Positions 35,697-49,479 of a stretch of 64,000 nt of DNA are shown here, in pieces. Position 1 is the stretch's first letter, and every line of letters starts with the position of its first letter. Source of the stretch: Parasitella parasitica (taxonomy: Eukaryota > Mucoromycota > Mucoromycetes > Mucorales > Mucoraceae); assembly GCA_025201805.1 (NCBI GenBank), contig MU619266.1:1-64000 (forward strand). The letters are read 5' to 3'. The notes below the pieces were generated by a model that saw nothing but the letters and a program-made list of their open reading frames with translations, was not told where the DNA came from and did not search any database. The translations under genes and the position numbers were made by a program.

Positions 35697-37394
35697 ATAA
35701 TAATAAAAACAATTCAAGAGTTATACATAGTATATATAAATTCATTTACTCGTGCCTTTTATGTTTTTTATATCATTAACTAGTGGATATGATGCTTATT
35801 ATATATTAGCTATTTTGTTGATCTCAGCTTTTCAAAATTTGGATTTGGCTCATTTCCGATGTTTTTTTTACCGTATTTTTTATACAGCATCAAAAATTCT
35901 AGAAGTGATCATATCAATGGGATTTCGCCTTTGCATTTACCTCAAAAGGTATGTGATTGGCTGCTGTATCACCCCAAAATTTCTTGTGTAATTTTGATTT
36001 TTATGACCCCTTGACTTTTTTGCTTTAACCGCATAAACTATTTGAAAACATTATATTGGGGTAAAAAAAAAAAAAAAAAATAGGCAGTAAACTCGTTCCT
36101 GGGACAGTTCTCCCAAAAATATAAGGTTTTGAATCCCCATATTATCGAAATGTTGTCATTAATGCATTGGCGTGGTTTGCTCAACATTTAAAAGCATAAT
36201 TCAATGATTTAATTGCGTTTGTGATAAACAATATATAATCCGGAAGTCTATCCGCCCGATCGGTGGGGCAATGTTAGTACAATTAAGATTTTAACATATG
36301 TACATCTTCCAATGTGCATATTCATCATAAATGCAACATCAAGCAAGCGGAGATGTTTGAGCCAGGAAAAATATATTTATTGTCATGGCAACCGCTCAGT
36401 TGTATTAATCCAAGGGCAAAGATATCACTTGGCAGAAGAAAAGTGTATGACAACCCCACTTATTGTTGCGTCGAGATTTAATTGGGCCAAGATTACCCTT
36501 CCATTCAAATGTGTTTAGACATCTTGTATTGGTCCGTTTGGAAAACTTACTAGAGTATTCCACTACGAATCTTTGATCGTGTAACAAATCTGCCATGGTT
36601 TATCAAGCTGTAATGAGCTTGACAACTGGAAATTGATTACTATTGAGCTCGTTTCATGTTTCAGACAGATCTCAGATTTAAAACAAATGAATGTACATTA
36701 AGTATTACAATTTTGGGGATGAAATATATTCATGTTTTATCAAATAGAACTTGGTGGTTACACGCTAGGACGCTCTTGCCAATGCTATTGACAACTATTC
36801 AGATGAATAGATCACCATGGTTTAAACAGTCGGTTTTTGGGGTGAAAGCGTTGATTACAATACAAATATACGTTGTAATGGTTTAATCCGAGTCACTCCG
36901 AATGAAATTTGCCCCTACCAAATGTCCAAAAAAGGGATCGAAATTACTTTGATGGGGGTTGAGAGAATTTTGCAAAACCATATTATTTGAGGCCATTGAT
37001 TTTTGTTTTTTTTTCATCTTTAACTCTTCTTTTATTCTTTATTCATCAGTTTTTTTTTATATTTTGTTTGGGGAAACAGAATATCAAAACAAATTTTAAC
37101 AGTTAAGAGAACAGATTGAATCAAGATCCAACAGCTTTTTTTTTTTTTTTTTTTTTTTAAATTGTACAACTAAACTCAACATATACAACATCATACAATT
37201 GTTACATATACAAAAAAGAATCAGCTTGTCAAAACTATCAATTTTCTAGACATTTTCTGTTTTTTTGCTTACATATCTTACTAGAAGGTGAGCCAGAAAC
37301 TTGCCGCATAAAAGAAATTCTCTAACGTCCTCATATAGTCATTTTTTTTTTTTTTACAGCCATCACTAATAATATTAACCAACCACTTATAAAA
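35697..37394. other. Intergenic 1.7 kb upstream of the fatty acid synthase gene
   Basis: It contains an A run near 36063-36081 and a T run near 37138-37158, the latter about 240 bases upstream of the FAS ATG. Open frames at 36312-36518 (plus) and 36405-36596 (minus) overlap each other and match nothing I recognise. Confidence 0.5.
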
Positions 37395-40300
37395 ATGGAA
37401 AAACAGCAAGTTCTTCGTCCTTTGTCTATCAAACAAAACACCACCGAAGTTTCTGTTCTTGTCCCTACAAACATTTGGGTACCAGCCGAGCAACTTAGAG
37501 AAGAGTTCCCTAAAGAGGATGCCGTGGAAGAAATCTCTGATATTGAGCTCGCCGCAAAATTCTTGCATTTCGCTACTCAGCGCGCTGCTGATGCGTCTCA
37601 ATTCTTGCCTGTTGCACGCACACTTTTCATTGACTTTGGCTCTCAATATCTCAAGAACAACGATGTCCATGCCATCACTCGCTCTCTTTCTCCCGATTCC
37701 AAGAAGGTTGTCATTCAAGCTTACTTTTTTGCCCTTGTAGTCCTCAAAGAACATGATGTTCTGACTGCTGAAGAGGCCGCTCCTGCCAAATCTGCTCTTT
37801 TCGAAGCTGCCACCCGAGGTGATGCTAAGCTTTTCGCCATCTTTGGTGGTCAAGGTAATATTGAAGAGTATTTCGATGAACTCGCTGATATTTGGGAGAC
37901 ATATCAAGGCATCGTGAAGCCTTTTGTTCATCGTATGGCTGGTGTATTGGCCGACTACGCTCGTAGTCCCGAAGCCAAGGTACTTCACTCAAAGGGATTG
38001 GATGTTTTGCGTTGGTTGGATGATGCTGAAGTCAGACCTGATGTGCAATATCTTATCTCTGCTCCTGTCAGTCTTCCCTTGATTGGTCTCACTCAAATTC
38101 TTCAATACTACGTTATGCTTCATGTGCTTGATCGTACTCCTGCCGAGATCCGTGATTTGTTTGAAGGTAAATTTCAGTTAATGAGTGGTGATTTTTGGAA
38201 ACAATACGAATTGCCATGATAAATATAGGTACTACTGGTCATAGCCAAGGCATCATCAGTTCAGTCGTCATTTCAGCTTCTTCTACAGAGGAAGAGTTTG
38301 TAAATAATACCCAGAAAGCCTTGGGTCTTCTCTTTTGGATCGGCACTCGCGCTCAGCAAGTATTCCCTCCTACTACGTTGAATCCTACAATCCTCGAAGA
38401 TTCTATAAGCAACAATGAAGGTAACCCTACTCCCATGTTGGCAGTTACTGGTCTCAGAGAAAAGCAGGTTATGAAGCATCTTGAAGCCACCAACTCTCAT
38501 CTTGCCCCCGAGCGTCAAATTGAGATTACTCTGCATAATGGGCCTCGTTCTTTTGTTTGCACTGGTCCTCCTCAGTCATTGTATGGCTTGAACCTTTCTT
38601 TGCGTAAATTGAAGGCACCCACTGGTCTGGATCAATCGCGTGTTCCTTACTCTCAACGCAAAATCAAGTTTTCATCCCGCTTCTTGCCCATCACGGCTCC
38701 TTTCCACAGCATCTATCTGAAATCAGCTGTTTCTATCATTTTGGAAGACTGCGATAAGAACAATCTTCGTTTCAGTGCCAAGGATCTGAGGGTCCCTGTT
38801 TACGCTACTGATTCAGGTAAGATACCGGAAACTAGCGCCCTTTTTTTTTTTTTTTTTTCGAGTGGGGCGTTGGGGTAATCATCTGTTTTGTCGATTTTGT
38901 GTACTAATGTAACCTTGTCATATCGATAGGTAAGGATCTTCGCGAATCAACAGATCTCACCAAGTCATTATTGGAACTTATTTGCGAGCATCATGTTCAT
39001 TGGGAGAGTGCTATTGCCTCCAAGGATTTGACCCACATAATTGATTTCGGACCTGGTGGTGCTTCAGGTATCGGCGGCTTAACTTACCGCAATAAGGAAG
39101 GCACTGGTGTGCAGATAGTTTTAGCCGGTGCTCTTGAGGGCGGCAATCGTGATCTTTCTTATAAGGCTGATCTCTTTGATTCTGACATCCGCGCTGTCAC
39201 TTATTCTCAAAACTGGGCCAAGGTCTTCCAGCCCAAGCTGGTTGAAACTACTAGGTAAGTATTCTTTGCGGGGATGCAAGTAACATGCTAACAGGGTTAA
39301 TAGCAACGGTCGTATTCACCTTGATACCAAAATGTCTCGTTTGTTGGGCAAACCTCCACTTATGGTTGCTGGTATGACTCCTGCAACTGTCAATGAAAAC
39401 TTTGTTGCTGCTGTAATGAATGCTGGTTATCATATCGAAGTTGCTGGCGGTGGACATTTCAACGAAGAAGTACTTCGTGAAAAGGTAGACAAGATCATGA
39501 AGCTCACTCGTGCTGGGGAAGGTATCACTCTTAATATCATTTTCTTGAATGTCCGTCAATGGGGTTTCCAATATCCCCTCATTCAAGTCATGCGCAAGGA
39601 AGGCCTTCCTATGGAAGGTCTCTGTATCGCTGCTGGTGTTCCCAGTATTGAAAATGCTAATGAAATTATTGCCAACCTGCAAGCTGCCGGTCTCCGTCAT
39701 GTCGCCTTCAAGCCCGGAAGTGTTGATACCATTCGCCAAGTCGTTGCCATTGCCGCCGCTAACCCTACCATGCCTGTTATCTTGCAATGGACTGGTGGTC
39801 GTGCTGGTGGCCATCACGGCTTCGAAGATGTACATCAGCCTATCCTTGAAACATATGCCGCTATTCGTCGCCAATCCAACATTGTCCTTATTGCTGGCTC
39901 TGGCTTTGGTGGTGCTGATGACACTTTGCCTTACATTACTGGAGATTGGTCTCTCAAGTTTGACTACCCTCCCATGCCCTTTGATGGTATCCTCTTTGGA
40001 TCTCGCATGATGGTCGCAAAGGAAGGTTTGGCTTCTCCTGCTGCCAAGCAGGCTATGGTCGATGCTGCTGGTGTCGATGATGGTGATTGGGAAAAAACTT
40101 ACAAGGGCCCTGCCGGTGGTATTATCACTGTTCTTTCTGAACTCGGTGAGCCTATCCACAAGGTTGCCACTCGTGGTGTTCGTTTCTGGAAGGAGCTCGA
40201 TGAAAGCATTTTTGCCTTACCCAAGGACAAGCGTCTGCCTGCTTTGATGGCCAAGAAGGATTACATTATCAAGCGTCTAAATGCTGACTTCCAGAAGGTT

Positions 40301-43300
40301 TGGTTCGGTCAAAAGAAGTCTGGCGAAGCTGTCGACCTTCAAGATATGACTTACTCTGAAGTAGTCTATCGCTTGATCACATTACTCTATGTCAAGCACG
40401 AAGGTCGCTGGATCGATTCTACTCTCCGTGATTTGGTTGGCGATTTCTTGCGCCGTGTCGAAGAACGTTTCACCAATAAGGCTGGTCCTTCTGTGCTTCA
40501 AAGCTACACTCAACTGCAAACTCCTTTGCCTTTTGCTGAAGAGTTTTTGGCTCAATATCCTGAGGCTGAGAGCCAACTTTTGACCTCTGAGGATGTGCTT
40601 CACTTTATTGCTCTCTGCAAACGTCCTACTCAAAAGCCTGTTCCATTCATCCCTGTCATGGATAGAGACTTTGACATTTGGTTCAAGAAGGATTCTCTCT
40701 GGCAATCCGAAGACCTGGGTGCTGTTGTCGATCAAGATGTTCAACGTACTTGTATTCTTCACGGCCCTGTTGCTGCCAAACACTCAACTCGTGCCGATCA
40801 GCCTGTTGGAGAAATCCTCGGCGACATTTACAACAGCCATATTGAGAGTTTGAAGGAGCGCTACTATAAGGAAACTTCCATCCCCAAGATTGAATATCTT
40901 GGTGGTGTTGCCATTACAAAGACTGTTGTCAAGGAAGCTGCCACTTCTGCCACCGAGCACGTTTTCGAAATTGGCTCCAACAATGTCCCTTCAGAGAACG
41001 ACTGGCTCCAAGCCGTTTCTGGACCCAAGTACAATTGGCTTCGTGCCCTTTTGACCTCTCCCTTCATAGTTCAGGGCAAACGTTTCGCCGATAACCCTGC
41101 CAAGCGTATCTTCCGTCCTCGTGCCGGCCAAAAGGTAACAGTTTCGACTGATGCTAATGGTGAAATCACTGCCGTCAAGGCTGAAGATAAGCGCCCTTGG
41201 AGTGCCACTGCTAAAACCAATGAATTTGTGCCTTCTGTTGAAGCTTCTTTCTCTGGCAAGATGATTGATGTCAAGCTGTATGAAAAGAGAGAGGGTGATA
41301 TGATTCCTTTGTCGTTGCAATTTGAATACAAGCCTGAGCTTGGCTATGCTCCTGTACACGAAGTCATGGAAGGCCGTAATGATCGTATCAAGGACTTTTA
41401 CTACAAACTTTGGTTTGGCATCAACAATACTGATGACTTCTTGAACATCCCTGTCCACGAGAAGCTTGTTGGTAAGGGTGAAACCGTAAAGTCTGAAGAG
41501 ATCAAGGAGTTCTGTCAAGCTGTCGGTAACCAAGCTGAAGTCTTTGTTGATCGTGGTCAAAAGATTGTCTACGCTCCTATGGATTTTGCTATCGTCGTTG
41601 GTTGGAAGGCCATTATGAAGGCTATTTTCCCCAAGGTCATTGATGGCGATCTACTAAGACTTGTTCATTTGGGCAACGGCTATCGTCTCTTGGATGGTTC
41701 TGAACTCTTAAAGGTTGGCGATGTTGTTGATACCTTTGCTCATATCAATGCTATTATCAATACCGATTCTGGCAAGATGATCGAGGTCAAGGGTACCATC
41801 GTACGTGAAGGAAAGCCCGTTCTCGAAGTCACCAGCCAGTTCCTTTACCGTGGTGATTTTAAGGATTATGAGCATACTTTCGAGCGCAAAATGGAGACCC
41901 CCATGGAATTCAAGATCAAGGATATCAAGGACATTGCTGTCCTCAAATCCAAGGAATGGATGCAATGGACTGATGCCTTGGATACACACGAAGTTGCTCC
42001 TGGCTCCTCTTTGATTTTCCGTTTGAGCACTGAGCTCAAGTACAAGAACAAGAGAGTCTTTGCTAGTGTTAGGACCACTGGTATCGCTACCATGCAAGTC
42101 TCTACCAAGGAGTTTGTAGAAATTGCCAAGGTTGAGTACGAGTCCGGCGAAAGCCACGGTAACCCTGTCATAGAGTACCTGAAGCGCAATGCTCAAGAGA
42201 TTGAACAAGCACATTTCTTTGAAAACGGCGGTTATTCTGTCATGCCTAGCCAGTCTACCTACTCTTCTGTTGTACACGCTCCTGCCTCTAACGAGCCTTA
42301 CGCCAATGTTTCTGGTGATTTCAACCCTATCCATGTTAACCCATACTTTGCTGATTTGGCTCTCTTACCTGGCACCATCACTCATGGTATGTGGACCAGT
42401 GCGTCTACTCGTAAGTTTGTTGAGATCTTTGCCGCTGACAATGTCCCTCGCCGTGTTGTTGCTTACGACGTCAAGTTTGTTGGCATGGTCTTGCCTTCAG
42501 ACAGACTTGAAACCAAACTTTACCACACTGGTATGAAGAATGGCCGTAAGATCATCAAGGTGGAAACTGTGAATCAAAACAACGAAAAGGTTGTTGAAGG
42601 TACCGCTGAAGTTGAACAACCCGTCTCTGCTTACGTCTTTACCGGTCAAGGTTCGCAAGAGCAAGGAATGGGTATGGCTCTTTATGACAGCTCTCCTGTT
42701 GCCAAGGCTATCTGGGATCAAGCCGATAAGCATTTCATGGAAAATTATGGCTTCTCTATCATCGAGATTGTCCGTAGCAACCCGAAGGAAAAGGTTGTCC
42801 ATTTCGGTGGTCCTCGTGGTAATAAGATTCGTTCCAATTATATGAGCATGTCTTATGATGTCGTCGATGCTGACGGTACCACCAAGACTTTGCCCTTGTT
42901 CCCTACCATTCATGAACGCACTGCCTTCTACACTTTCCGTTCCCCCACTGGTCTTTTGTTTGCTACTCAATTCACTCAACCTGCTTTGACTTTGATGGAA
43001 AAGGCTGCTTTTGAAGATATGCGTTCTAAAGAATTGATACAGTCCAACTGTGCCTTTGCTGGTCACTCCCTTGGCGAGTATGCTGCTTTAGCTTCCGTTG
43101 GCGATGTTTTGCCTCTAGATTCTCTTGTTGATGTTGTCTTTTATCGTGGCATGACGATGCAATCCGCTGTCAAGCGTGACGAAGAAGGCCGCTCCAATTA
43201 TGGTATGGTTGCCGTAAACCCAGCTCGTGTTTCCAGAACCTTCAATGACACTGCTCTTCGTTATGTTGTTGATTCCATTGCCCGTCGTGGCGGTGATGTC

Positions 43301-46300
43301 TTGGAAATTGTCAACTTTAATGTGGAAAACTGGCAATACGTTGCTGCTGGTGCTCTTCAAAACCTTGATGCTCTTGCCAATGTGCTGAATTACATCAAGA
43401 CTGCCAACATTGACCTTCAAAAGCTGATGGAGACTATGTCTCTTGATGATGTCAAGCAACATTTGACTGAAATCATTGATGGTGCGTTTGAAAAGACCAA
43501 GTTGAAGCAAGCCAAGGGTCGTGTTGTCCTCGAAAGAGGCCATGCTACCGTCCCTCTTCCTGGTATTGATGTACCTTTCCACTCCTCTTTCTTGCTCAGT
43601 GGCGTTACTCCTTTCCGTACCTTTTTAGCCAAGAAGTTTAACCCCTCTGACATCAATGTCGCTCAATTGACTGCCAAGTATATCCCCAACTTGACTGCTC
43701 AACCTTTCAGCACTGACAAGAGCTACATCGAAGACGTTTATCGCTTGACATCTAGTCCTCGTTTGGCCAAGGTTCTCAAAAATTGGTCTGATGACAAGTA
43801 TGTCACTGCTGCTCAACTACAGCGTCTTGGATACATTCTTTTGATCGAACTTTTGGCTTACCAATTTGCTTCTCCTGTTCGTTGGATCGAAACCCAGGAT
43901 CAATTGTTCAAGACTTACCAAATTGAACGTCTTATTGAAGTTGGTCCTTCTCCTACTCTTAGCGGTATGGCCGTTCGTACCCTCAACCTGAAGTATCAAG
44001 CCTATGATAATGCTTTGAGTAACCGTCGTCAAAACCTATCTATTTCCAAGGATGCCAAGGAAATTTACTACGAGTTTGAAACTGCTGAAGAAGAGTCTGA
44101 GGCTCCTGCTGAATCTTCTACATCTGCTGCCACTGCCTCTGTTGCTGCTACAGCTGCTCCAGTTGCTGCCGTTGCTCCTGCCCCTGTTGCTTCAGCGGGC
44201 CCTGCTGCTGCCGTTAGCGATGTTCCTGTTACTGCTACTGAAATCATTCACGCTGTTATTGCTCAAAAATTGAAAAAGACAGTGGATGAAGTTCCCTTGG
44301 GTAAGGCTATCAAGGATTTGGTCGGCGGTAAATCTACCCTTCAAAATGAAATTCTTGGTGATTTACAAAAGGAATTTAATAATGCTGTTCCCGAGAAGTC
44401 TGAAGAAACGCCTTTGGATGAGCTTGGAAATGCCTTGAACAACAGTTTCCCTGGTACTCTTGGTAAGCATTCCAGCACACTGGTTGCAAAGATGGTTGGT
44501 GCCAAGATGCCTGGTGGCTTCACATTGAACAATGTCAAGACCTACCTTTCTACCTCGTACGGTTTAGGTCCTGGCCGTATTGAAGGCGCCCTTTTGATTG
44601 CTATCACTATGGAACCTGCTGCTCGTCTCGGTGCTGAACCTGAAGCTAAAACTTGGTTAGACACCGTTGCCCAAGCTTACGCCAAAAAGGCTGGTATTAC
44701 CTTGTCTGCTCCTGGTGCTGGAGGTGCTGCTGGAGGTGCTGCCGGTGGTAGCGCTGTTGCTGTCATCAACAGTGAAGAGTTTGATGCAATGAAGGCAAAA
44801 CAAGATGCTTTAATATACCAGCAACTCAACCTGTATGCCAAGTATCTCCAGAAGGATTTGCGTGAAGGCGCTAAAAAGTACGAACAAGAGAAGACCACTA
44901 CTGCCAAATTGCAAGCCGAGCTTGATTTGTGGTTGGCCGAACATGGCGATATTTATGCTGATGGCATCAAACCTTCCTTCACCCCTATGAAGGCCCGTAA
45001 GTATGACTCTTACTGGAATTGGTCTCGTCAAGATGCTTTGGAAATGTGGTATGACATTATCTTTGGTAAACTTGCTATAGTCGATCGTGAAGTTACTGCA
45101 AAGTGCTTGCGTATTATGAACCGTGCCTATCCTCAATTGATCGACTACATGCGTTATAATGTCGAGAACTGTGTTGGCGATAAGGGTGAGACCTACAGAC
45201 TTGCCAAGAAATTCGGTCAGGCTTTGATCGAAAACTGTGTTGAAGTTCTCGCTGAAAACCCTGTCTACAAGGATGTCGGTTTCCCCACTGGCCCCAAGAC
45301 TAATGTTGGCGAGAAGGGTGATATCAACTATGCTGAAGTACCTCGTCCCGGCTGCCGAAAGCTGTCTGATTATGTCAATGATATGACGGCTGGCTCCAAG
45401 GTCTCTGAATTCTCTAACCGCCTCAAGGTTCAACAAGACCTCGGTCGTATCTACAAGATTATTCGTAGCCAAAACAAGATGAAGAAGAGCACCAAAGTTG
45501 CTATTAAGGAACTCTACACAGATGTCTTGCGTTCCATGGCCATGTCTAATACCATCATTAGAGAGCAAAGACCTCGTCAACGCCGTACTTCCATTGTGAA
45601 CCGTCTTCCTGAACGTAATCGTGTTTCTGAAAAGTCTGCCAAGACTGAAACTATCCCCTTCTTGCATCTCAAGAAGAAGAATGTCAACGATCCTTCTGGT
45701 TGGGAATTCAGCAGCAAGTTGACTTCGACTTACCTTAATGTCCTGACCGAGATTGCTGAACAAGGCATCACTTTTGCTGACAAGTGTGTTCTTTTGACTG
45801 GTGCTGGTAAGGACTCTATTGGTTCTGAAGTCATGAAGGGTCTTATCTCTGGTGGCGCCAAGGTTGTTGTCACTACTTCTCGTTTCAGCCGTGAAGCAAC
45901 ACAATACTTCCAATCCATTTATGAAACTTACGGTTCTAGAGGCTCTGAGCTCGTTGTTGTTCCTTTCAATCAAGGTGCCAAACAAGATGTTGATGCACTA
46001 GTTGACTACATTTACGACCCCAAGGGTCTCAACTGGGACCTTGATTTCGTTGTTCCTTTTGCTGCTATCCCTGAGAATGGCCGTGAGATCGATTCCATTG
46101 ATTCCAAGTCTGAACTTGCTCATCGTATCATGTTGACTAACCTCCTTCGCATGTTGGGTAATGTCAAGACTCACAAGCAAAAGATTGGCTCAGATACTCG
46201 TCCTGCACAAGTCATTCTTCCCTTATCGCCTAACCATGGTACTTTTGGTGCTGATGGTCTGTACGGTGAGTCCAAGATCTCGTTGGAAACTCTCTTTAAC

Positions 46301-49300
46301 CGTTGGTACTCTGAGAGCTGGTCGAGCTACTTGCTCATTGCTGGTGCTGTTATTGGCTGGACTCGTGGTACTGGTTTGATGAGTGCCAACAACATGGTTG
46401 CTGAAGGCATCGAAGCGCTTGGCGTCAGGACTTTCTCAACTGTCGAAATGTCCTTCAATATCCTCGGTCTGATGCATCCTTCCATTGTTGAACTCTGCCA
46501 AAACGAACCTGTTTGGGCTGATCTCAACGGTGGTCTTCAATTTATCACTAATTTGAACGAAGTTAGCGCCAAACTGCGCAAGGAAATCCGTGAAACTGCT
46601 GAGGTTCGCAAGGCTATTGATGTTGAAAACGCCCTCGATTTCAAGATTGTCTTTGGCGAAGAAGCTGAGCGCAAGCATAAGCCTCATAACATCACTCCAC
46701 GTGCCAACATGAAGTTTGATTTCCCTACTCTTAAACCTTACGATGCTCTCAAGCATTTGGGCCACTTGAAGGGCATGCTTGATCTCGAGCAAGTTATCGT
46801 TGTTGCTGGTTTTGGCGAGGTTTCTCCTTGGGGCAACGCCAGAACTCGCTGGGAGATGGAGGCGTTTGGTGAGTTCTCTCTTGAAGGCTGTATTGAAATG
46901 GCTTGGATTATGGGCTTCATCAAGCATCATGATGGCAATTTGAAGAGTGGCAAGTTCTACTCTGGCTGGTTGGATGCCAAATCCAGCGAGCCTGTCGAAG
47001 AAAAAGATATCAAGGCCAAGTACGAGAAGCAAATACTGGAACACACTGGTATCCGTTTCATTGGTAAGTGTTGTAGCAAAATGAGCAAAAGAAAAGGCTG
47101 TTTAACCGTTTCAATCTAGATCCAACTGTTATGAACGGTTATAACCCTGAACAGAAAATGCTCATGCAAGAAATTGTCGTCGACCATGACCTTGAGCCAT
47201 TTGAATGCTCCAAGGAAGAAGCAGAGCATTTCAAGCACCAACAGGGCGACAAAGCCGATGTTTACGAGAATGCCAATGGCGACTGGTGCGTTGTCTTACG
47301 TAAGGGTGCTACTCTTTATGTTCCTAAGGCCCTCCGTTTCGATCGTCTTGTTGCTGGCCAGATCCCCACTGGCTGGGACGCTACTCGTTATGGCGTACCA
47401 AAGGACATTGTTGACCAAGTCGATCCTGTCACCGTATTCAACATTGTCTCCACTGTTGAAGCTTTTATCTCTGCCGGTATCACTGACCCTTACGAATTCT
47501 TCAAGTATGTCCATGTCTCTGAAATTGGTAACACTACAGGTTCTGGTGTTGGTGGCCAAATCTCTCAAAGAGGCCTCTTCCGTGATCGTCTCCTTGATAA
47601 ACCTGTTCAAAAGGATATCCTGCAAGAATCTTTTATCAATACCATGCCTGCTTGGATCAACATGTTGCTTCTCTCATCATCCGGTCCTATCAAGACCCCA
47701 GTTAACGCCTGTGCTACATCGGCTGTCTCTATCGAGCTGGCTTGCGAGTCTCTCTTGACTGGCAAGGCCAAGATCATGATTGCTGGTGCCACCGAAGACA
47801 TCACCGAGGAGTCTAGTTACGAATTCGCCAATATGAAGGCCACTTCTAATGCTGTTGAGGAACTAGCTCATGGCCGTACTCCTGGCGAGATGTCTCGTCC
47901 TGCTACTACTTCCAGAAATGGTTTTATGGAAGCTCATGGTGCTGGTAACCACATTCTTATGTCTGCAGCCACTGCTATTGAGATTGGTTCTCCTATTTAC
48001 GGTATTATCGCTCTTAGCAGCACTGCCACTGACAAAGAAGGTCGTTCTGTGCCCGCTCCTGGTGCTGGTATCCTGACTACTGCTCGTGAGAATATCAGCA
48101 AGAGACCTTCTCCTTTGTTGAACTTCAATTACCGTGCTAGACAAGTCAAGTCTCGCCGTGCTCAAATCAAGACCTGGGTTGAAAGCGAATATGACGTTTT
48201 ACGCGAAGAATTAGAGGATCTCAAGGCTTCTGGAGAGCTTGCCGCCGAAGATGAAAAGGCCTGGCTCGAAGAGCGTACCACCTTCATTCATAGTGAAGCT
48301 AAGCGTCAAGAAAAGGAATGTCTGAGCACTTATAACCACCATTTCTTCAAGAATGACTCCAGCATTGCTCCTCTTCGTGGTGCTCTTGCTGTCTATGGCT
48401 TGACTATTGACGATATCGGCGTTGCCTCTTTCCACGGTACTTCTACCAAGGCTAATGATAAGAATGAGTCTCGTGTCGTCAATTCCCAATTGAAGCATCT
48501 CGGTCGTTCTAAGGGCAATGCTCTTTTGGCTATTACTCAAAAGTACTTGACTGGCCACCCCAAGGGCCCTGCTGCTTCATGGATGGCTAACGGTATGATG
48601 CAATGTTTGCTCAGTGGCATTGTCCCTGGCAACCGCAATGCTGACAATGTGGATGTCATTATGAAAGACTTTGATTTCATTGTCTACCCGTCGCGTTCTA
48701 TTCAAACTGATGGTTTGAAGGCTGGTCTCCTCAAGTCCTTCGGTTTCGGTCAAGCAGGTGGCGAAGTTTTGATCATTCATCCTGAATATGTCTTTGGTGC
48801 TCTGGAAGAGAGCCAGTACAATGAATACGTGGCCAAGAATGCTCAACGTTATGCCAAGACGTATCGCTATCTCCATGATTCTATTACTGGTGTTGCAGAC
48901 TTTGTGCAAGTCAAGAATGAAGCTCCCTACTCTGATGAGCTCGAATTTGCTGTTTACTTGAACCCCAGTGCTCGTACTGAATATTCAAAGGAAAAGAAGA
49001 CATGGCACTTTACCAACAAATCTGCTAACCGAGCTGCCCCCACAGCTGGCGATGCCGAAGTTACCAAGAGTATTCTTGCTTCTCTCACTGAACAACAAGC
49101 TGGAAAACGCGGCGTTGGTGTCGATGTTGAGCTAACTAATGCCGTCAACATTGAGAACTCTACTTTTATCAAACGCAACTTTACTGCAGCCGAAATTGAA
49201 TACTGTCAAGCTCGTGCCGATCCCCAGGCCAGCTTCACAGGTCGTTGGTCTGCAAAGGAAGCCGTCTTCAAGGCAATCTCTTCTTACGGTAACATTCCCT

Positions 49301-49479
49301 CAGATGGCGCCGGTGCCCCTTTGAACGAAATTGAAATCAAAAGCAACGAGGTTGGTGCTCCTGAAGTTGTCTTGACTGGCAAGGCCAAGAATGCTGCTTC
49401 TGCCGCTGGCATCAAGAGTGTAAATGTTTCCATTAGTCATAGTGGCGCTTATAGTGTTGCTGTTGCATTAGCACAGTAA
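37395..49479 (+). CDS. Single-chain type I fatty acid synthase (fused beta and alpha)
   Basis: Cytosolic megasynthase making C16-C18 acyl-CoA from acetyl- and malonyl-CoA. Five exons, 37395-38166, 38229-38816, 38930-39254, 39304-47063 and 47120-49479, give 3934 residues. Domains in order: acetyltransferase with GHSQG (about 260); enoyl reductase (from about 572, [13 protein letters not shown]); dehydratase hot-dog fold (about 1550-1640, [13 protein letters not shown]); malonyl/palmitoyl transferase ([14 protein letters not shown] about 1672, [11 protein letters not shown] about 1815). The beta-to-alpha join lies near 2058 ([16 protein letters not shown]). It is followed by an Ala/Pro linker, ACP with the phosphopantetheine Ser in [12 protein letters not shown] (about 2239), ketoreductase ([14 protein letters not shown], about 2722), ketosynthase with Cys in NACATSAV (about 3346) and HGTSTKAND, and a C-terminal phosphopantetheinyl transferase (GVGVDVELT, about 3812). 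All domains are intact. Confidence 0.98.

Noticed and set aside
36312..36596. Two overlapping frames on opposite strands that might be a gene
   Set aside because: No family match, no splice context and no codon bias. Kept as intergenic.
44810..45985. A 391-codon minus-strand frame
   Set aside because: It lies antisense inside the fatty acid synthase exon, whose biased codon use removes stops on the opposite strand. The same applies to 39251-40159 and 41708-42334.
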